DNA of 64,000 nucleotides from positions 6,711,001 to 6,775,000 of the forward strand of contig NC_059552.1 in the NCBI RefSeq assembly GCF_905220415.1. The letters are read 5' to 3'. Positions 1-13,356 of this stretch are shown in pieces. Position 1 is the stretch's first letter, and each line of letters begins with the position of its first letter. The DNA is from Colias croceus. Its lineage: Eukaryota > Arthropoda > Insecta > Lepidoptera > Pieridae. The translations under genes were made by a program, and so were the position numbers. The notes beneath the pieces were generated by a model that was not told where the DNA came from, ran no database searches, and saw only the letters and a program-made list of their open reading frames with translations.

Positions 1-120
1 CGTAAAGTAAATCACGCGTAGCGGGCCTACGACGCGGCCGTACTTCGTAGCAGCGTAGCGGACTATGCCGCCTACGGCTACGAAATACGTATGAACTTCG
101 TAGCGACAATACACTTCAAA
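1..120. repeat. GC-rich block with repeated CGTAG/CTACG words
   Basis: The first 120 bases are much richer in CpG than what follows and contain many overlapping CGTAG, CTACG and TACGAAGT words in both orientations. A short related stretch (GCTACGAAGTTAGG) occurs near 5718. This looks like the edge of a dispersed repeat cut by the window start. Family not recognised. Confidence 0.4.
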
Positions 121-3100
121 GCTAATCAAAGCTCAATTGTTACGGTTTCTGTTATCAATACATCTACAATTGTGAAATATTATTGATGCAAATTTTGAAA
201 TAAAATTATTTATGAGTTAAAAATAATTTGATAAATAAAATAATTTTGTCAATTTTAATGATTATGAAAATAAACAATGGCATAAAGTTGAGTCAAGAAC
301 CTTCATGGAAATGAAAAAATATATTTGCCTCAGCAATCAACGCCGATTTCAAATTTCCTATTTCTTTATAGCTGTTTTCTATTATTGTCATGTTTACCCC
401 TTACTGTTAAACATTTCTTATAATAACCACATATAACAACACCACCACCACATAGAACCTGTAACTTATCAGATCCAAAATTTCTTTCTAAATTTCAAAC
501 CGGAATCTAACTTAGGACTTCTAAATTACAGACTACAGGAGCTTACTACTATACCTTAGTTGGCAATTGCCTGTAAGGTATAATAACTACTTACATAAAA
601 TATTATTTTAGTACTTCTTAAGCAGTTTAAATGATAAAATATATAAACTAAAATTCTAAGAAATGCATTCCTTATAATTGCGCTAAACGATTAATAATTC
701 CAAGATATGAGGTTAATCTCTACATTTTCGCGGAACTTGAAACATAGTTTATAATAAAATTCTAAATAAATAGTGTAAAGTTAAAATGTATCAAAAATTT
801 TCATGATTTATTTCAAGGTTAATATTTAAAAGGGAATTTCCAGTTGTTAAAATAAAAAGCGTTTGACATATCAGAATCATCGTTTAATAAAACAAAATAT
901 GAGTGAAAGCAATGAATATTTTTGCTGTGGTTGGGTTTGTTTGTTAATTACGGAAATTTTAGGTCAAAAAGGGAAAGAGGTTAAGCTTCTGGTACTGACA
1001 GATTATAATATATTAAGCATAATTTTATTATCATAAACTTGATTCTGTTGAATATACATCTGGTTATTTTTATCTAACAATGAAAAAAATGAACTTACTC
1101 GTAAATTTTATCTTAATAGTATGGTAACCACTTGGTAAATTATATTATGACATAATTAGTCGTTATGGAACTATTTATCTATAAAAATAATCTGTAAGAA
1201 ATCATGAAAAAAGACATAATATATTGTAGTATATACTATGTACAATATTTCAACAAATTTAATCAATGTAACTATTAAGTAAATAGTAAGTGTAAATATT
1301 AAGTAAATGTAAATAGTAAGTTCTCCTTTTATCTTACTACTTACTATAAGCTTCTTATTCCAGCGTAATATTTAAATGTAGCTTAGGTAATTTTATTAAT
1401 TATTGAGTAGAAATAACCAACAATAACTCTAGCAATTATCTCTACTAAAATGTATCATTCATTATAATAAGTTTGATAAAAAATATATAGACATAGTCAG
1501 TACTTCAAATGAGTGTATTCACAAACAAGTAATAATATTTTAATTTATTATGTATATAGGATTAAAGCTTATAAATGCAACAGGTCTAAAATAAGATCGA
1601 ATCCTTAACACGTACATGATTAATAGATCGCTTTTCTGTCGCTTTAAATCAATTTGATTTTAAACAAATTCCCATATATTTTGTAATTTTCGTAAATAAA
1701 CAGATTATTAACAAAATTAAATACTTCGGGGAAATAATAAATAAAACAACATTCCTAGAAATAGTATCTATATAATATACCTATAAATATCGAACATTTT
1801 AATCTTAAATTTAAATGTTGTTAAGCTATCTTTAATGCCTCAATATAAAAGAGTTATTCACTTTGTATAATTTACACTGACTTAACATATTTTAACATTT
1901 ATAAACAAAAAGGCTTCAAATTCGGGAAGCCTTCATTTGCTTTGACATTACAATAAAATAACGGATTAAGAAAAATTCCCATAAACGTGTATAAAATACA
2001 AATCAAAGGAGTTATTATATTTAGGGTTGTTTTTTCAATCGTTGGTTAAACTTAAAACTTATTCATCGAATAAAGCGCGTCACACACGGTGAAGATACTA
2101 TAATATTTTATGTTAAGATTCTCTACCATACAGTATCTTAAGGTATCCAGTATCAGCGTTCTGACCATCATTTTTCTTTTTGTCATTGCTTACTAAGACC
2201 CCTGTAGAACCGCCATCCTGTTACAAATGACCCGAAACACTGACACAAAATTCGGTTTTATTTAATCCTCTACAAGGACTTTCGTAGTTAAATTAGATTT
2301 CACAATTTCCCAACACTGTCATTTGAGCTAATTAACAAACACCTTTCTATTTATGCTGCAAGTCTTTTCAACTTAATTGACTATTTCCTCTTTTTTCTGT
2401 GATAACAACCACGTTCATAAATGACATACTTTTTTCAATAAATTTTTATGCCTACATTACACATTTAACGTTGAAAAAATGTAAAATAATAAAATAAATT
2501 GTGAAAAGATATATTTTTTTTTATTTCACCAAATTAATTTCTACGGTGTAGTGATTCTAAAGATATAATTAAGCAATTGAAGCGAAAAATTCGAAATAAC
2601 AGCATGCGATGATAAAATGAACCAAGCAAAAAAATATTTTGTAAAAAAATACCTACACGAAACTTAGGAATCTACTATAATTTTACATAATGAGATCTGG
2701 AATTATCTAATGAGGCAGAAACCGAATTTTCAACTCAATTTACATATTCTTCATAAAACAGGGAGATGATTGGAATTCTAAGTGGAAATTTTCGGATAAG
2801 AATTTTTTTAAATAGGTACACTATTTTATCAAACTCTTAGATCAGCAAATCAATAATCACTTACATAGTATAAAACAAAGTCGCTTTCTTAGCTTAAATC
2901 TTTAAAACGCAACGAATTTCGATGCGGTTCTGTTTAATTGATAGAGTAATTTTAGCGGAGGGTATAATATAATTTATTCGGTTTTAGAAAAAGCGGGCGA
3001 AGCCGTGAGTGGAAAGCTAGTAATTAATAAAACGCAAGCGTGGTATTGACGTTAGAGTATATATTCTATGATACAGTATTATAATATGATAATTTCTAAT

Positions 3101-4206
3101 GAGAGTTAGTGAACTCATAACCAAAGTAGTATATAGATTAGATAAGTAGGTATTTGATTTCTAATATTTGTATAAGCAGGTTTATTTACAATTTCGTTTG
3201 AACTTTGCGTTTAAATATTGTTTCGATTATCACTTGTTTTAACGACCTTCTATTATCAGTGTAAATTTGGGATTCAATTACATTATAATATATTTGTAGT
3301 AGTTACACTTATAAGAATAAGGTAAGAGACGTGCGTGCTTTTTAAAAAACATGCTGACTTTTACACCTAAATGTACATTTTTAAATGTACATGCAACAGG
3401 TATTCGTTCCAGGGAGCCGAAATGTTTACTTAAATATCTTCCTCTTTAGGAAAGGCATTATTATGTCCAGTAGTGAAGACGGAGACAACGAATATTCAAA
3501 TGTGTGATTATTCAAATTTTCATAGGCGTATTATTTGCTAGAGTTTAATAGAATAAATAATGTTATCCAAATATGCAACTACGCACGTTCAATTAATCTC
3601 CTATCTATGTATTGAATGCATTAACAACGTCAGTTGCAGCTATTAATACCTAAAATTAATACCTATTATCAAACTAATAAATTTGTGAAAAGCGGCGTAT
3701 AATACAAAGAAACAGTTGATAAATATAATCTTTAGCATTATTTTTCATTCCACTATCGGCGTTATCAATAAAATCAGTTTAATATTATCAATTATTGGTA
3801 TTGTCTTGAACGTCGCAGTGGTTTGAATATTTCGCATAATTTATTTATTTTTATATGGTAATTTAAAATACTAAAGATTTGTGAGTGTTTTCTTTGTTAT
3901 CGGACTATTATTAAGTCAACGGTAAGTTAATATTGTCCAATAATGATGCAATTGTGTGATGATCGAAGTAATCGTATCTAGTGTGCATAACTTAATAAAT
4001 TATAATGAGATAATAACACTATTTGCATAAATAATGGGCGTGAATGTTCACTAATATAATTTGAGTACCTAGTTAAATGTATTATTGTGTTGAATACATC
4101 GTTGTTTACTCATTTGTTTATGCATTAGCTCCTGGATATATCAGAACTTGACCTTTAATAATTGTTAGATTTCGTATTACAATAATATTCTAATAGCTTC
4201 GCCGAC
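121..4206. other. Gene-free AT-rich spacer
   Basis: No ORF with coding character or splice-bounded exon was found here. The region is AT-rich, with one dispersed repeat fragment (2862-3023). It lies upstream of the GH31 gene and may include its promoter and 5' UTR, but no core promoter could be placed. Confidence 0.6.
2862..3023 (-). repeat. Dispersed repeat, GCTTCGCCCGCTTT family
   Basis: Read on the minus strand this begins with CTAGCTTTCCACTC followed by GGCTTCGCCCGCTTT and ends near ACTTTGTTTTATACTATGTA. The same layout is seen at 5471-5650 (-), 34825-35012 (+) and 35932-36066 (+). Confidence 0.7.
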
Positions 4207-4431
4207 CGCCTCCTTGGTATAGTGGTTAATGCGTAGATCGGGGTTCCTGGGTTCGATTCCCGGTGGATACGAAGAAAAAAATGTCTCAGTCTGGCAGGAC
4301 ACAGAAGGCTAATCGCCTACTTGTCCTTAAATAAAAACGATCATTGAAACAGATGTATGAATAACAAGGCATATGCCCTGTGTATATGCCCCATATCAAT
4401 AGAGGACACAGGACTTCACTAATGCTAAATT
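4207..4431 (+). repeat. tRNA-derived SINE, copy 1
   Basis: The head resembles a tRNA gene, with a box A-like TGGTATAGTGGTTAATGCG and a box B-like GGTTCGATTCC, followed by a non-tRNA body (GTCTCAGTCTGGCAGGACACAG) and a tail ending near GGACACAGGACTTCACTA. A second copy with the same head and body is at 37671-37893. A functional tRNA is unlikely because the anticodon arm is not well formed and the body is repeated with it. Confidence 0.8.
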
Positions 4432-4495
4432 TTTAAGACTTATGCAAACTGAAATTGATATTTTTGGTTTTATGGCATTCAAATTTATAAATTTA

Positions 4496-4560
4496 CTAGC
4501 TTACCGCCCGCGGCTTCGCCCGCTTTCTCTAAAACGATTTGAGATTTAAACTATCCTATC
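4496..4560 (+). repeat. Truncated dispersed repeat, GCTTCGCCCGCTTT family
   Basis: It starts CTAGCTTACCGCCCGCGGCT and continues into the CTTTCTCTAAAACG segment seen in longer copies at 34825 and 35932. It breaks off after about 65 bases. Confidence 0.65.
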
Positions 4561-4938
4561 TCTCAAGTTGGATCGAACTGCACATGGTGTGCGAATTTTA
4601 TTATAATCGGTTAAGTTGTTTAGGAGTCCATTGAAGACAAACATTGTGACACGAGATTTATATATATTAAGAAATATTTTCAAACTTTCAAAGCACCTTG
4701 AAATGGAGGTAGAAAAAAATAAAATACAAACCTACAGTATTTTTTATTCAATAAAAGTGGGCCTTTTATTACAAAATTATTCAGATTTGCGAGTTAATTT
4801 CGCAGCAGGAAACAACATTCGCGCCCTAATTAAGTAATTTATGAAATCTCTTACTTTATGCCTCGTGTTTTACTTTCAGAACCATGAGGTGGTACCAAGT
4901 TATATTTTTATAATAAAGAATAAATATAAAATCTAGAA

Positions 4939-7900
4939 ATGATACCGAGGATCGATGATTCTAAAAGTGAAGACAGTAGTGATCAGAAATTCTCTTATGA
5001 GGCCATCAAACGTGAGTATTAAAAAAATATCATATATTTTATTTATATGTGATGTCTCATTAATCGCGAATACGGAATTAAAAGCAGTAAACACACGTGT
5101 GTTTATTTGTACAATATAAGTAATTATCAAACTGTCAATATTTTTAATGGATGTAACTAACATCTGGGGAAAATAATTAGAAACATTTCCAGTAGAATTT
5201 TACATTATTCCTAAGTTTCATAGAAGGGACTGCCACGTGTAGCTTCGCAATTATCTTAAATAAGATTTGAAACTGTATTAAAACCCTAATACTTAGAAAC
5301 TAAAGGGCCTAATCCTAATCTGCGGCTACAAAATCAAAGTCGAAACTTCAAAGGGCCAAACCGTGTTCCCACTAAGTTTTAGAAGATCAGAAAAAGATAA
5401 TCTTTATAGAAAATCAGTAAACCAATTAGTTAAACTAACGGAACGACACTTATCCTAAAATCCTTATTTATCACTACATAGTATAAAAAAAAATCGCTTT
5501 ACGTGTGTGTATCTGTATGCTTTGATTTTTAAAACTACACAACGGATTTTGATGTCGATTTTATTAATAGATAGAATGATTTTCGATGAAGGAAGGTCTG
5601 TAACTTATTAGGTTAAGGACAAAGCGGGTGAAGCCGCGGGCCGAAAGCTACTTATATATATAAGTCGAATGAGGCCACGAAGTCATTACAAAGGCCAATG
5701 AATTGTCTTTACGTTGCTACGAAGTTAGGTGTCGTTAACAATTATCATAAAAGTTTTCTTTTACAATACAATCACGTTTTATTCAAAGCACTTGTGAACT
5801 TTGGAAGTACTGGTTACATTTGTGAATATTAATGTGTTAAAATTGTATTATTTAAGGTAGGCAATAACGCCCTAATGGGCAATAGATGTATAATAGGTAT
5901 TATCCTTCCTTATACGAATACCTATTATAAATGTGAAATCGTTTGTTTGTCTTTCTGTTCAATTTTTTTGTATTTTATTTGTCTGGAGTTAGGAGGCTGG
6001 AGATTTACGTAGGTTACTTTTCGGAAAGCAAAGCGCTTTACTTGCGGAAGCATCACATATCCATGGGAATTTCCTTTGATTATGGTAACGAAAGCACGCG
6101 CGAAAAAAGATGAAAATAGGTTTTTGAAGCTCTTCTAATTTTCTTACGATTAAAATACGAATTGAATTATAGATGTAGTTAACTTGTAGTGAAATTACTT
6201 AGAACACTTATATACGCAATATAGATTAGTTTTATTGTTATTTAAATTATAATGAGCGATAATATTTGACCTTCCGCCCACCTCATTAAGGTACTTATAT
6301 CATTAAGAGTACTTCAATAAGACCTTGTTCGGAATAATATGTAACCTTTTACAAATATTTTCTCTCAAGTGGCTTGTATTTTCTTTTATAATGAGAGATA
6401 ATTTAATATATCACAGTTGACTTTCTAACATAATAAAAACAACGCATTATGAATTATTATCGATATTATAATTTAACGTGATAGAGAAGGAAATTTGTCT
6501 TTATTTTCGTAATTTGCTTATGAGTAAAATTCTTTCATACCCTTACTATTTGATTAAAAGATATAAATGTGCTCTAACCTTGTATGATATATTAAACTAA
6601 TATAATTAACATTTGAAATAACCTATACATATAGAGAAGGAATTTAATATAAAACTTTTGTTACAGACGTAAAATGGTACGAACCCATACTTTTAAACCG
6701 ACCGCTAAAAGTGTTGACAACACTGCTTCTATTAGCTGTAATCATTCCCCTTTTACTATACCAGTTCTACTTCATACCCAGTGGAGACTTCCAGCTTTCT
6801 ATTGGATCATGTCTTATAGCAGAAACGTCTAGACTTTCGTGTGGACCTGGCATCGTACCAGAAAACGAATGCCATCCAGAATGTTGCTACGATCCCACAA
6901 CTAACTTCTGTTTCCACCGTCTTCCCTCTAGATTCTCATATCTCATGGACAGACCGTGGTCCGAATACCAAGTCTTATATCCCAGAGTATCTACTGTGCC
7001 CTATAATTCAATGAACAGCCTAACCAACATCAGGCTATCAATTAGCGAAGAAACCGCCACGCATTTATCTATAACATTGTATAACGCAAGAGACGCCTTG
7101 AAGGTTGGCAGGAGGCTATTTAATAAAAATTACTCTTACACAGTTTCGTCTCCAGAATTGAATATAGTAGTAAAAGGCCCTCAGGGAACTATATTTGATA
7201 CTATGCGAGGGCCATTAATAGCATCGGACGGGGTTTGGGAAATAACATTTAAATTGACGGATGCAGGCATGTATGGTTTAGGCGAATTGCCTTTGAAGCC
7301 AGGAACTACTAAAATCATGTATAACAACATCAAAGGATACAGCTCAGTTCCTTTAATATTCGCACACATAAACGGCTCTTACCATGGTTTATTGATATAT
7401 ACAAACGCACCAACAGAAATTATGATTAGAAGAGGAAATCACATAGTCGTCAGGAGCTTAACTGACTTTGAACTAAAATTTGATTTGTTCGTGGGACCTA
7501 CACCAAAGGATGTGATGAAAGATTCAATGAAAATAATGAGGGGTAATAAAAAACTGGAATATTGGATGCTGGGAGCTCACATTTGGTATGTAAAATATAT
7601 TGACCTACTTACAATAATTAAAATGTGTTACACACGAATATTGAACGGATATTCCATTGGAGAGTAAATAACGATATTGTTTATTGACACGTATAAAATA
7701 AATATATAAAAGCATAAGCCGAAGCTTCAAACGTCTACACAACAAATTCATAATAAATATTTATGAAGTTCATTAGTCAAAAGAAAACTCTAATTACATT
7801 TAATTTTAAACTTATAACAACACCTTTCTTAATAAGGGTGAATGCACTTTATATTTATTCAAAACAAACATGATTTAGTTGTACAAATAACTTGATTTCG

Positions 7901-10900
7901 TTCCTCTAATATCAATATTATGAATAACTTTCTGAATTGCAGTGAAAGGTAGAGCTTCAGTTGCAAAACGCATACCAAAATTATTTTTCAAAATAAAACA
8001 AACATAGACTTTTAATCCCCTTTCAATTATCCTACCTTTAACTATTACATAATTCAGTATGAAAAATATTTAAAAAAAAAATTTTTTTCAGCGGTACAGC
8101 CGGCAAAGAACTAAATGAGTTTATTTCCACCCTTACATCAAATCGTGTACCATTTGAAAGCCACTGTGGTCATAGACCCATTGTTTTAGCAAGCAACCGC
8201 TGTGAAAGTATAGAAGAGAAGAATATCCAGGATGTTGCTGATGGAGCTAATGTTATACGGCGGGCGAATAGACGCTTTGTACCTCATTTATCACCTTATG
8301 TAAGTATTTACTTATATATCTGATAATTGTAGGTGTTTAAGTTCTTTTATACTCTATCTATAACATCAACTTGTGAACTTATTCATAAAAAAATAATCAG
8401 CGAAAAAATATAATAAAGCCATATCTACTTAGCTGCCATAGACAAAGCCATCTGCTTTCCGAATCGGTGGTAAATGTTAAAAATATATAATGACGATTCA
8501 AAAGTACTTTAGAAGAAGTCTAATTAAACATTTTTGAGTTTGAGTTTACTCTATGAGTATCTACCCAATGTAATAATTATTATTTTGTAACAAAAAACTA
8601 AACCGCCTGGAACATGTCAGAACAAGACAAAATTTTATTGGTACCAACCGATAGGCAACCACTCTAGAATATCAAAATCGGTTCACCCAGTCGAAAGTTG
8701 TGCGGTAACAAACCCAAAAAATACAGTCAAATTCAGAACTTCCTCCTTTTTTAAAGTCGGAAGAAAAAGTTCAACAAACTTTGTTTTCACATAAGTTAAT
8801 TGCATTTTTATGCATGAAATATAATATACAAAAGCATCTCTTCAATTTAGTCAGGTTTCACGAACTCCGGTTATTGAACTTTTTATCAATGAAAATATAA
8901 TTATAATACGACCAATTTAAAAGGGTGCCTGGTGTAGTATTGCTTTTGACAGTTTAATAATAGTGTTTTAATAGGGTGGATATCAAGACATTTAGGGATA
9001 AATATTTAAGGAGATTGCAAAACTATTAGTTTATTCCTATAGAAAAAAATATATACACCAGAGTAGTGGCATTAATGATCTCTGCGAGATTTAAGTATAT
9101 GAAACTTCTTCTCTTACACAAACATATTTATTAAAAAATCAAGGGCAAAAGTACACGTAAACTTGAACGTGCATTTCAGCTTTCTTCAATACAAATTGAA
9201 ACACGTTCGTACCTGACTTTCACAGTAAATATACTTATTAATCAAATTCATACAACCTACTGTTAGGTTGGAAGATTTTGATAACATATCAATTTATATA
9301 GAGTCATGTTCATTTTCTACATAATAGAAGATTGAAGAGACAAATATTTCTTACATTAATTTGTACATTTTACTATTTAAAACTATGAAAAGCAATAAAA
9401 AAGGACATGCCTTATAATCTAGTTCAATTATAATTATATCCTACTATTATAAAAAATGTCGTCTTTTAAGAACTACATAGTGATGTCGTTTCTCCAATTT
9501 CCTTTTTCCAGATACGCTATAATGAAAACAACAATACACCAGCAATTCCCGCCTGTTCTATTTTGCCAGAATTTCAATTATTCATGTACCATGAGCCTCA
9601 TAGTTTTGAAATGTATAAAGGTAAAATTGGAAACCATTCAGTATTATATCCTGCTTATGACGTCGCTACAACCCATTTCCTGTCAAGGGTATGGCCTCAT
9701 TCTATCAAATTTGACGGAGTAGTGATGGAAAATAATTGGCCTTTGGATAACAGTAATAAGTCTAAACATGATCCATCTCCATATTTACCATATTTCAATC
9801 AGGTAAAACTTTTTTTTTTTTGTATTAACGAATCATTCTTGTCTATTTATGTAGTCCTTTGTATTGTTAATGTATATTGTTTGTCTTGCAGAATTTAAGA
9901 GAAGTGCTCACACACACTCCCAAATGGAATATCACCTTACTAGATAGAACAAAAGATTATTTTTTCAAGCATAACGCGTATGGACAAGAATCCATAAACG
10001 CCTTCAGGCAAATAATTGGTAACGACACATATACATCAGCTAGCAGTCACTGGATGGATGGATCAGTGGTTGTAAATAGACAGAATATAGATGCTCTATG
10101 GTCAATTCTTCATAAGGAACTAGTATCTGCTGCTCTAGGAGGAATATCAGGACATTGGCTATGGTCAACACCGATTTGTGGAGACACTGATAAATATTTC
10201 CCTACAAACCAGACGGATCTCTGCGTAAAATGGTACATGGCTGCCACGTACTTTCCAATGATTAAAATAGATTCTACCTCCGTCCCAAGAGACCCTACTT
10301 CTGTAAATGGAACGTACAGAAATAGAATGATAAAGGCATTGAATACGAGACTGTCGCTTCTCCCATATTTTTATACAGTCCTGCAAGATGGTCCTCTGCT
10401 GAGACCTATGTTTTACCAGTTTCCAGAATCAGATTATCTCCGAGAAATAGATAGCCAATTTGCTGTGGGAGACGATTTGCTAATTGTTCCTAATCTACAA
10501 CCATTTCAAAGTTATGTGCATATAACTATGCCACCTGGGACTTGGTACGAACTGTGGGGAGGTGAAAAAATAACATCTATAGAAGGAGAAGTTATTACAA
10601 TGCCAAGTTTAGAATCTGATTTTCTCACTTTAATACGTGGTGGGTCGATAATATTGCTGCAGAACGTAAGTTTATTTTTATTCACATTTTTAATTACCTC
10701 TATTTTTTCATTTTTAATCATATCTAATGTTTTTCATTTTCTGAATAGGACTATAACAATGGAGATATGTACAAGAATAGATTGTTATAGGTACATATTC
10801 TAAGCAAAACGAATCCCCGGGGTAAATAAAGTTTATTTAATTGTTACCTCAGATAAAAGGTACTTACTTACCTAGGTACTTCATAACAGACTAATTGATG

Positions 10901-11474
10901 GTTATGGAATTCATTAAAATTGTCTAGGTATTTATTACCTTTGTCTGTTAATGTGAACCTAAAGGAAAATTATTCAAACAAATAAATCTATTTTAAAAAA
11001 TTAAATAGTAAATTACTTCAGATATTATACCAATTGTTTCAATTTGTATTTAATAACCAGGTATTACATATTTAACATGGTAGTTAGTTTTAAACTATAT
11101 TTACAACATTATCTTTTCAGGATGTCAGCCAAACGGCAGAAGACACACGTGTAGACTCGTCTTTTTCCCTAATTATCGCCTTGGACTGTAACAATTCTAC
11201 AAACTGTTCAGCATCGGGGGATCTTTATTTGCTGCCAACAATTTCATTTCACTTTGAGGCTACGCAAGAGAAGCTATACGTCACGGCTATAGGAAATGAT
11301 TTCGAACCGTTATGTGATTGGAATAATGCGATCATCAGAGACGATATTAAAGATATCAAAATATTTGGACTCGACTCCCAGTTTAATAACTTCGATACGC
11401 ACAGACACATTGACGACTGGATTATATTTTGTGATTTGGAATACGATGATGTTATTGAATTTGACCTTATCTGA
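4939..11474 (+). CDS. Glycoside hydrolase family 31 (lysosomal alpha-glucosidase-like), probably catalytically inactive
   Basis: Six exons: 4939-5011, 6667-7585, 8092-8299, 9512-9802, 9892-10665, 11121-11474. All junctions are GT-AG and in phase, giving 872 residues. The protein has a short cytoplasmic N-terminus, a hydrophobic signal anchor (about 40-60), a P-type trefoil-like cysteine cluster (about 73-112), the GH31 N-terminal beta domain with GLGE at 228-231, a barrel and C-terminal beta domains (for example PPGTWYELWGG). The family hydrolyses terminal alpha-glucosides in lysosomes or at membranes. Here the usual nucleophile motif WIDMNE is replaced by VMENNW (471-476, Glu at the Asp position) and the acid/base motif HWTGD by HWMDG (550-554, Gly at the Asp position). 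The reading frame is otherwise intact, so I infer a maintained pseudo-enzyme rather than a pseudogene. The start ATG lies in a small first exon whose single leftover base completes the first codon of exon 2. Confidence 0.88.
5471..5650 (-). repeat. Dispersed repeat in intron 1 of the GH31 gene
   Basis: On the minus strand it reads AGCTTTCGGCCCGCGGCTT, then a CCCGCTTTGTC segment, then a body ending near TTTTATACTATGTAGTGATA. Same family as 2862-3023 and 34825-35012. Confidence 0.7.
8590..8770. repeat. Possible fragment of the AAGTCGG repeat family
   Basis: This intron 3 stretch of the GH31 gene contains ATCAAAATCGGTTCACCC and CTTCCTCCTTTTTTAAAGTCGG, resembling the 3' part of the elements at 20746 and 60234. 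It is more diverged; boundaries are approximate. Confidence 0.4.
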
Positions 11475-11828
11475 TATATTATAAAAGTAAACTTTTATAT
11501 TTATGTGTTATTTTAATGTTAACACTAATGGTGTGTTTTTTTAGTTGATATTTATATCAACAACGAATAATTACAAACTTTTCCTCTTTATAATATTAGT
11601 ATCTATAGATGAGGTACAGAAATCTATCAGATGTAATCATTAGATGTAATACAAACTTACAAAGTATCATCAGATTCACGTCAGTTTCATTATTGACGTC
11701 ACTCGATAGACGAAAAACACAATATATAATTTATTAATCTCCTACATTTTTCAAATAATTTGTAGATGAGCTAAACTTTAGTTTGATCCGTGGCTAATGA
11801 ATTAGTTAATTGAATCAAGTAATCTATA

Positions 11829-12137
11829 TAATATCATCATCATCAGCCCATATACGTTCCCACTGCTGGGACACGGGCCTCCTATGAGGGTACAGGCCAT
11901 AATCCACCACGCTGGCCAAGTGCGTGTTGGCGGATGACACATGTCGTCGAACTTTTTAATTCTTCGACATGTCGGTTTCCTCACGATGTTTTCCTTCACC
12001 GTTCGAGCAGTGGTGATGTTACAACATGCGCAGATAAATTGAAAAATCAATTTGTTTCCTGCGCGCTCGCCTGGTCTCGAACCCCGGACTTATCGATTCA
12101 AAGTCCGAGGTCTCACCACTGAGCCACCACTGCTCTA
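11829..12137 (-). repeat. tRNA-derived SINE with GATGATGATG tail, copy 1 (minus)
   Basis: On the minus strand the copy starts at a tRNA-like head with a box A-like GCTCAGTGGTGAG and a box B-like GGGTTCGAGACC, continues through a body with CATCGTGAGGAAACCGACAT, and ends with GTGGGAACGTATATGGGCTG followed by GATGATGAT. It lies 3' of the GH31 gene, head-to-head with the next copy. A tail of the same family is at 41588-41629. Confidence 0.8.
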
Positions 12138-12377
12138 GAGCAAATAAATTGATTTTTCAATTTATCTACGCATGTTGTAACATCACCACTGCTCGAACGG
12201 TGAAGGAAAACATCGTGAGGAAACCGACATGTCGAAGAATTAAAAAAGTTCGACGACATGTGTCATCCGCCAACCCGCACTTGGCCAGCGTGGTGGATTA
12301 TGGCCTGTACCCTCATAGGAGGCCCGTGTCCCAGCAGTGGGAACGTATATGGGCTGATGATGATGATGATGATGTGC
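12133..12377 (+). repeat. SINE with GATGATGATG tail, copy 2 (plus, head lost)
   Basis: Plus-strand copy of the neighbouring SINE, lacking the tRNA-like head but otherwise nearly identical, ending with six GATs. The two copies abut head-to-head and form a large inverted repeat of about 240-bp arms. Confidence 0.8.
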
Positions 12378-12799
12378 CTTTGTGTTTCTATATAATATAG
12401 TTCCTATTATTATTTTTCAGTTGAAAAAAAATATTATACATAGTTTTATTTTACCTAGCTGTAAATAAATAATTTAAATTTTAATAATTATTCACGTATT
12501 GCATTACGTTTGAATGGCATCTTATTTTAAAACTTGATAATTGTTATATAGGTAATACCTAACTATCTAGATGTATATACAAAATAGGAAAAAATATACA
12601 AGTGATCAATTTATTTACATAAACGAGTTAAAAAAATTATAAACTCCATAAAGTAGCTACCATAATAATAGGAACTTATTTATAGACTATTTATTCTAAA
12701 ACACAAAATTTCTATATTATTTCGTAAATATTCATACCTATAACAATCTCTAAAGCTAGCGTTTTATTGAGATCAAACCATAATTTATCTAAGTATATA

Positions 12800-13114
12800 C
12801 AGGGTGTCCCACTATTGGTATACTAAGCGCGAAAGAACTTGTAGTTTTGCATACACTGATCACGTAAAAAATACTTAAACAACAAAATTACATCAAAAAA
12901 TGTTTGCTAAATTTTTCCTGAAAATCCATGTTTTCTTCTCTATCGGTAGAAAAGCTGGGTGGGTTGCTTATTATGGGTGTACGCATAGAGTTTTAAGAAT
13001 TCATCTATTTGAAAAAAAACTGCTCCTGGAATTTTATAAGTATTTTTTACGTACTCAGCATATGCAAAACTATAACCTCCTTTGAGCTTAGTATACCAAC
13101 AGTGGGACATCCTG
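12800..13114. mobile_element. MITE with long terminal inverted repeats
   Basis: The element starts CAGGGTGTCCCACTATTGG and ends with the inverse of CAGGATGTCCCACTGTTGG. The inverted match continues through GTATACTAAGC and TAGTTTTGCATA to ACGTAAAAAATACTTA, so each arm is about 85 bp with several mismatches. It is flanked by TATA on the left and TATT on the right, compatible with a TA target duplication. No transposase ORF fits in 315 bp. Confidence 0.75.
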
Positions 13115-13356
13115 TATTATATAGTCAATTAATTATATAACCGTATTTCTCATGTTGACATGATGAAATCGTGCTTGTTTATTTAGTTATTAAAACGTGA
13201 TTTGGTGACAAACAATGTGCTTCTATTACGGTTGCGATATGAATCGAGCTGACCCCGACTTGAACTTTGATAAATCTGCCATTTTATGTACATAACATTT
13301 CATTTCACTATCAGTAACCGTAAAGTGAAGATTCTTCACTTGCGTCAGTCAGTCTC

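Noticed and set aside
1906..1940. Hairpin resembling a bacterial terminator (AAGGCTTC...GAAGCCTT)
   Set aside because: Short, isolated, and of no meaning in a eukaryotic intergenic region.
4209..4272. tRNA gene suggested by box A and box B
   Set aside because: The same head plus non-tRNA body recurs at 37671, the anticodon arm is poor, and the unit ends like a SINE.
7561..7667. Continuation of the GH31 exon 2 ORF past 7585
   Set aside because: The GTATGT at 7586 is the donor; the next exon at 8092 fits in phase and continues the protein, whereas the read-through sequence is AT-rich and stops.
12055..12137. tRNA gene on the minus strand
   Set aside because: It is the head of a SINE whose body and GATGATGAT tail are repeated at 12133-12377 and 41588.
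12149..12400. 83-codon ORF
   Set aside because: Lies wholly in the SINE copy and only reflects its composition.
12900..13085. 61-codon ORF inside the MITE
   Set aside because: Lies within the interior and inverted arm of the element; no transposase character.
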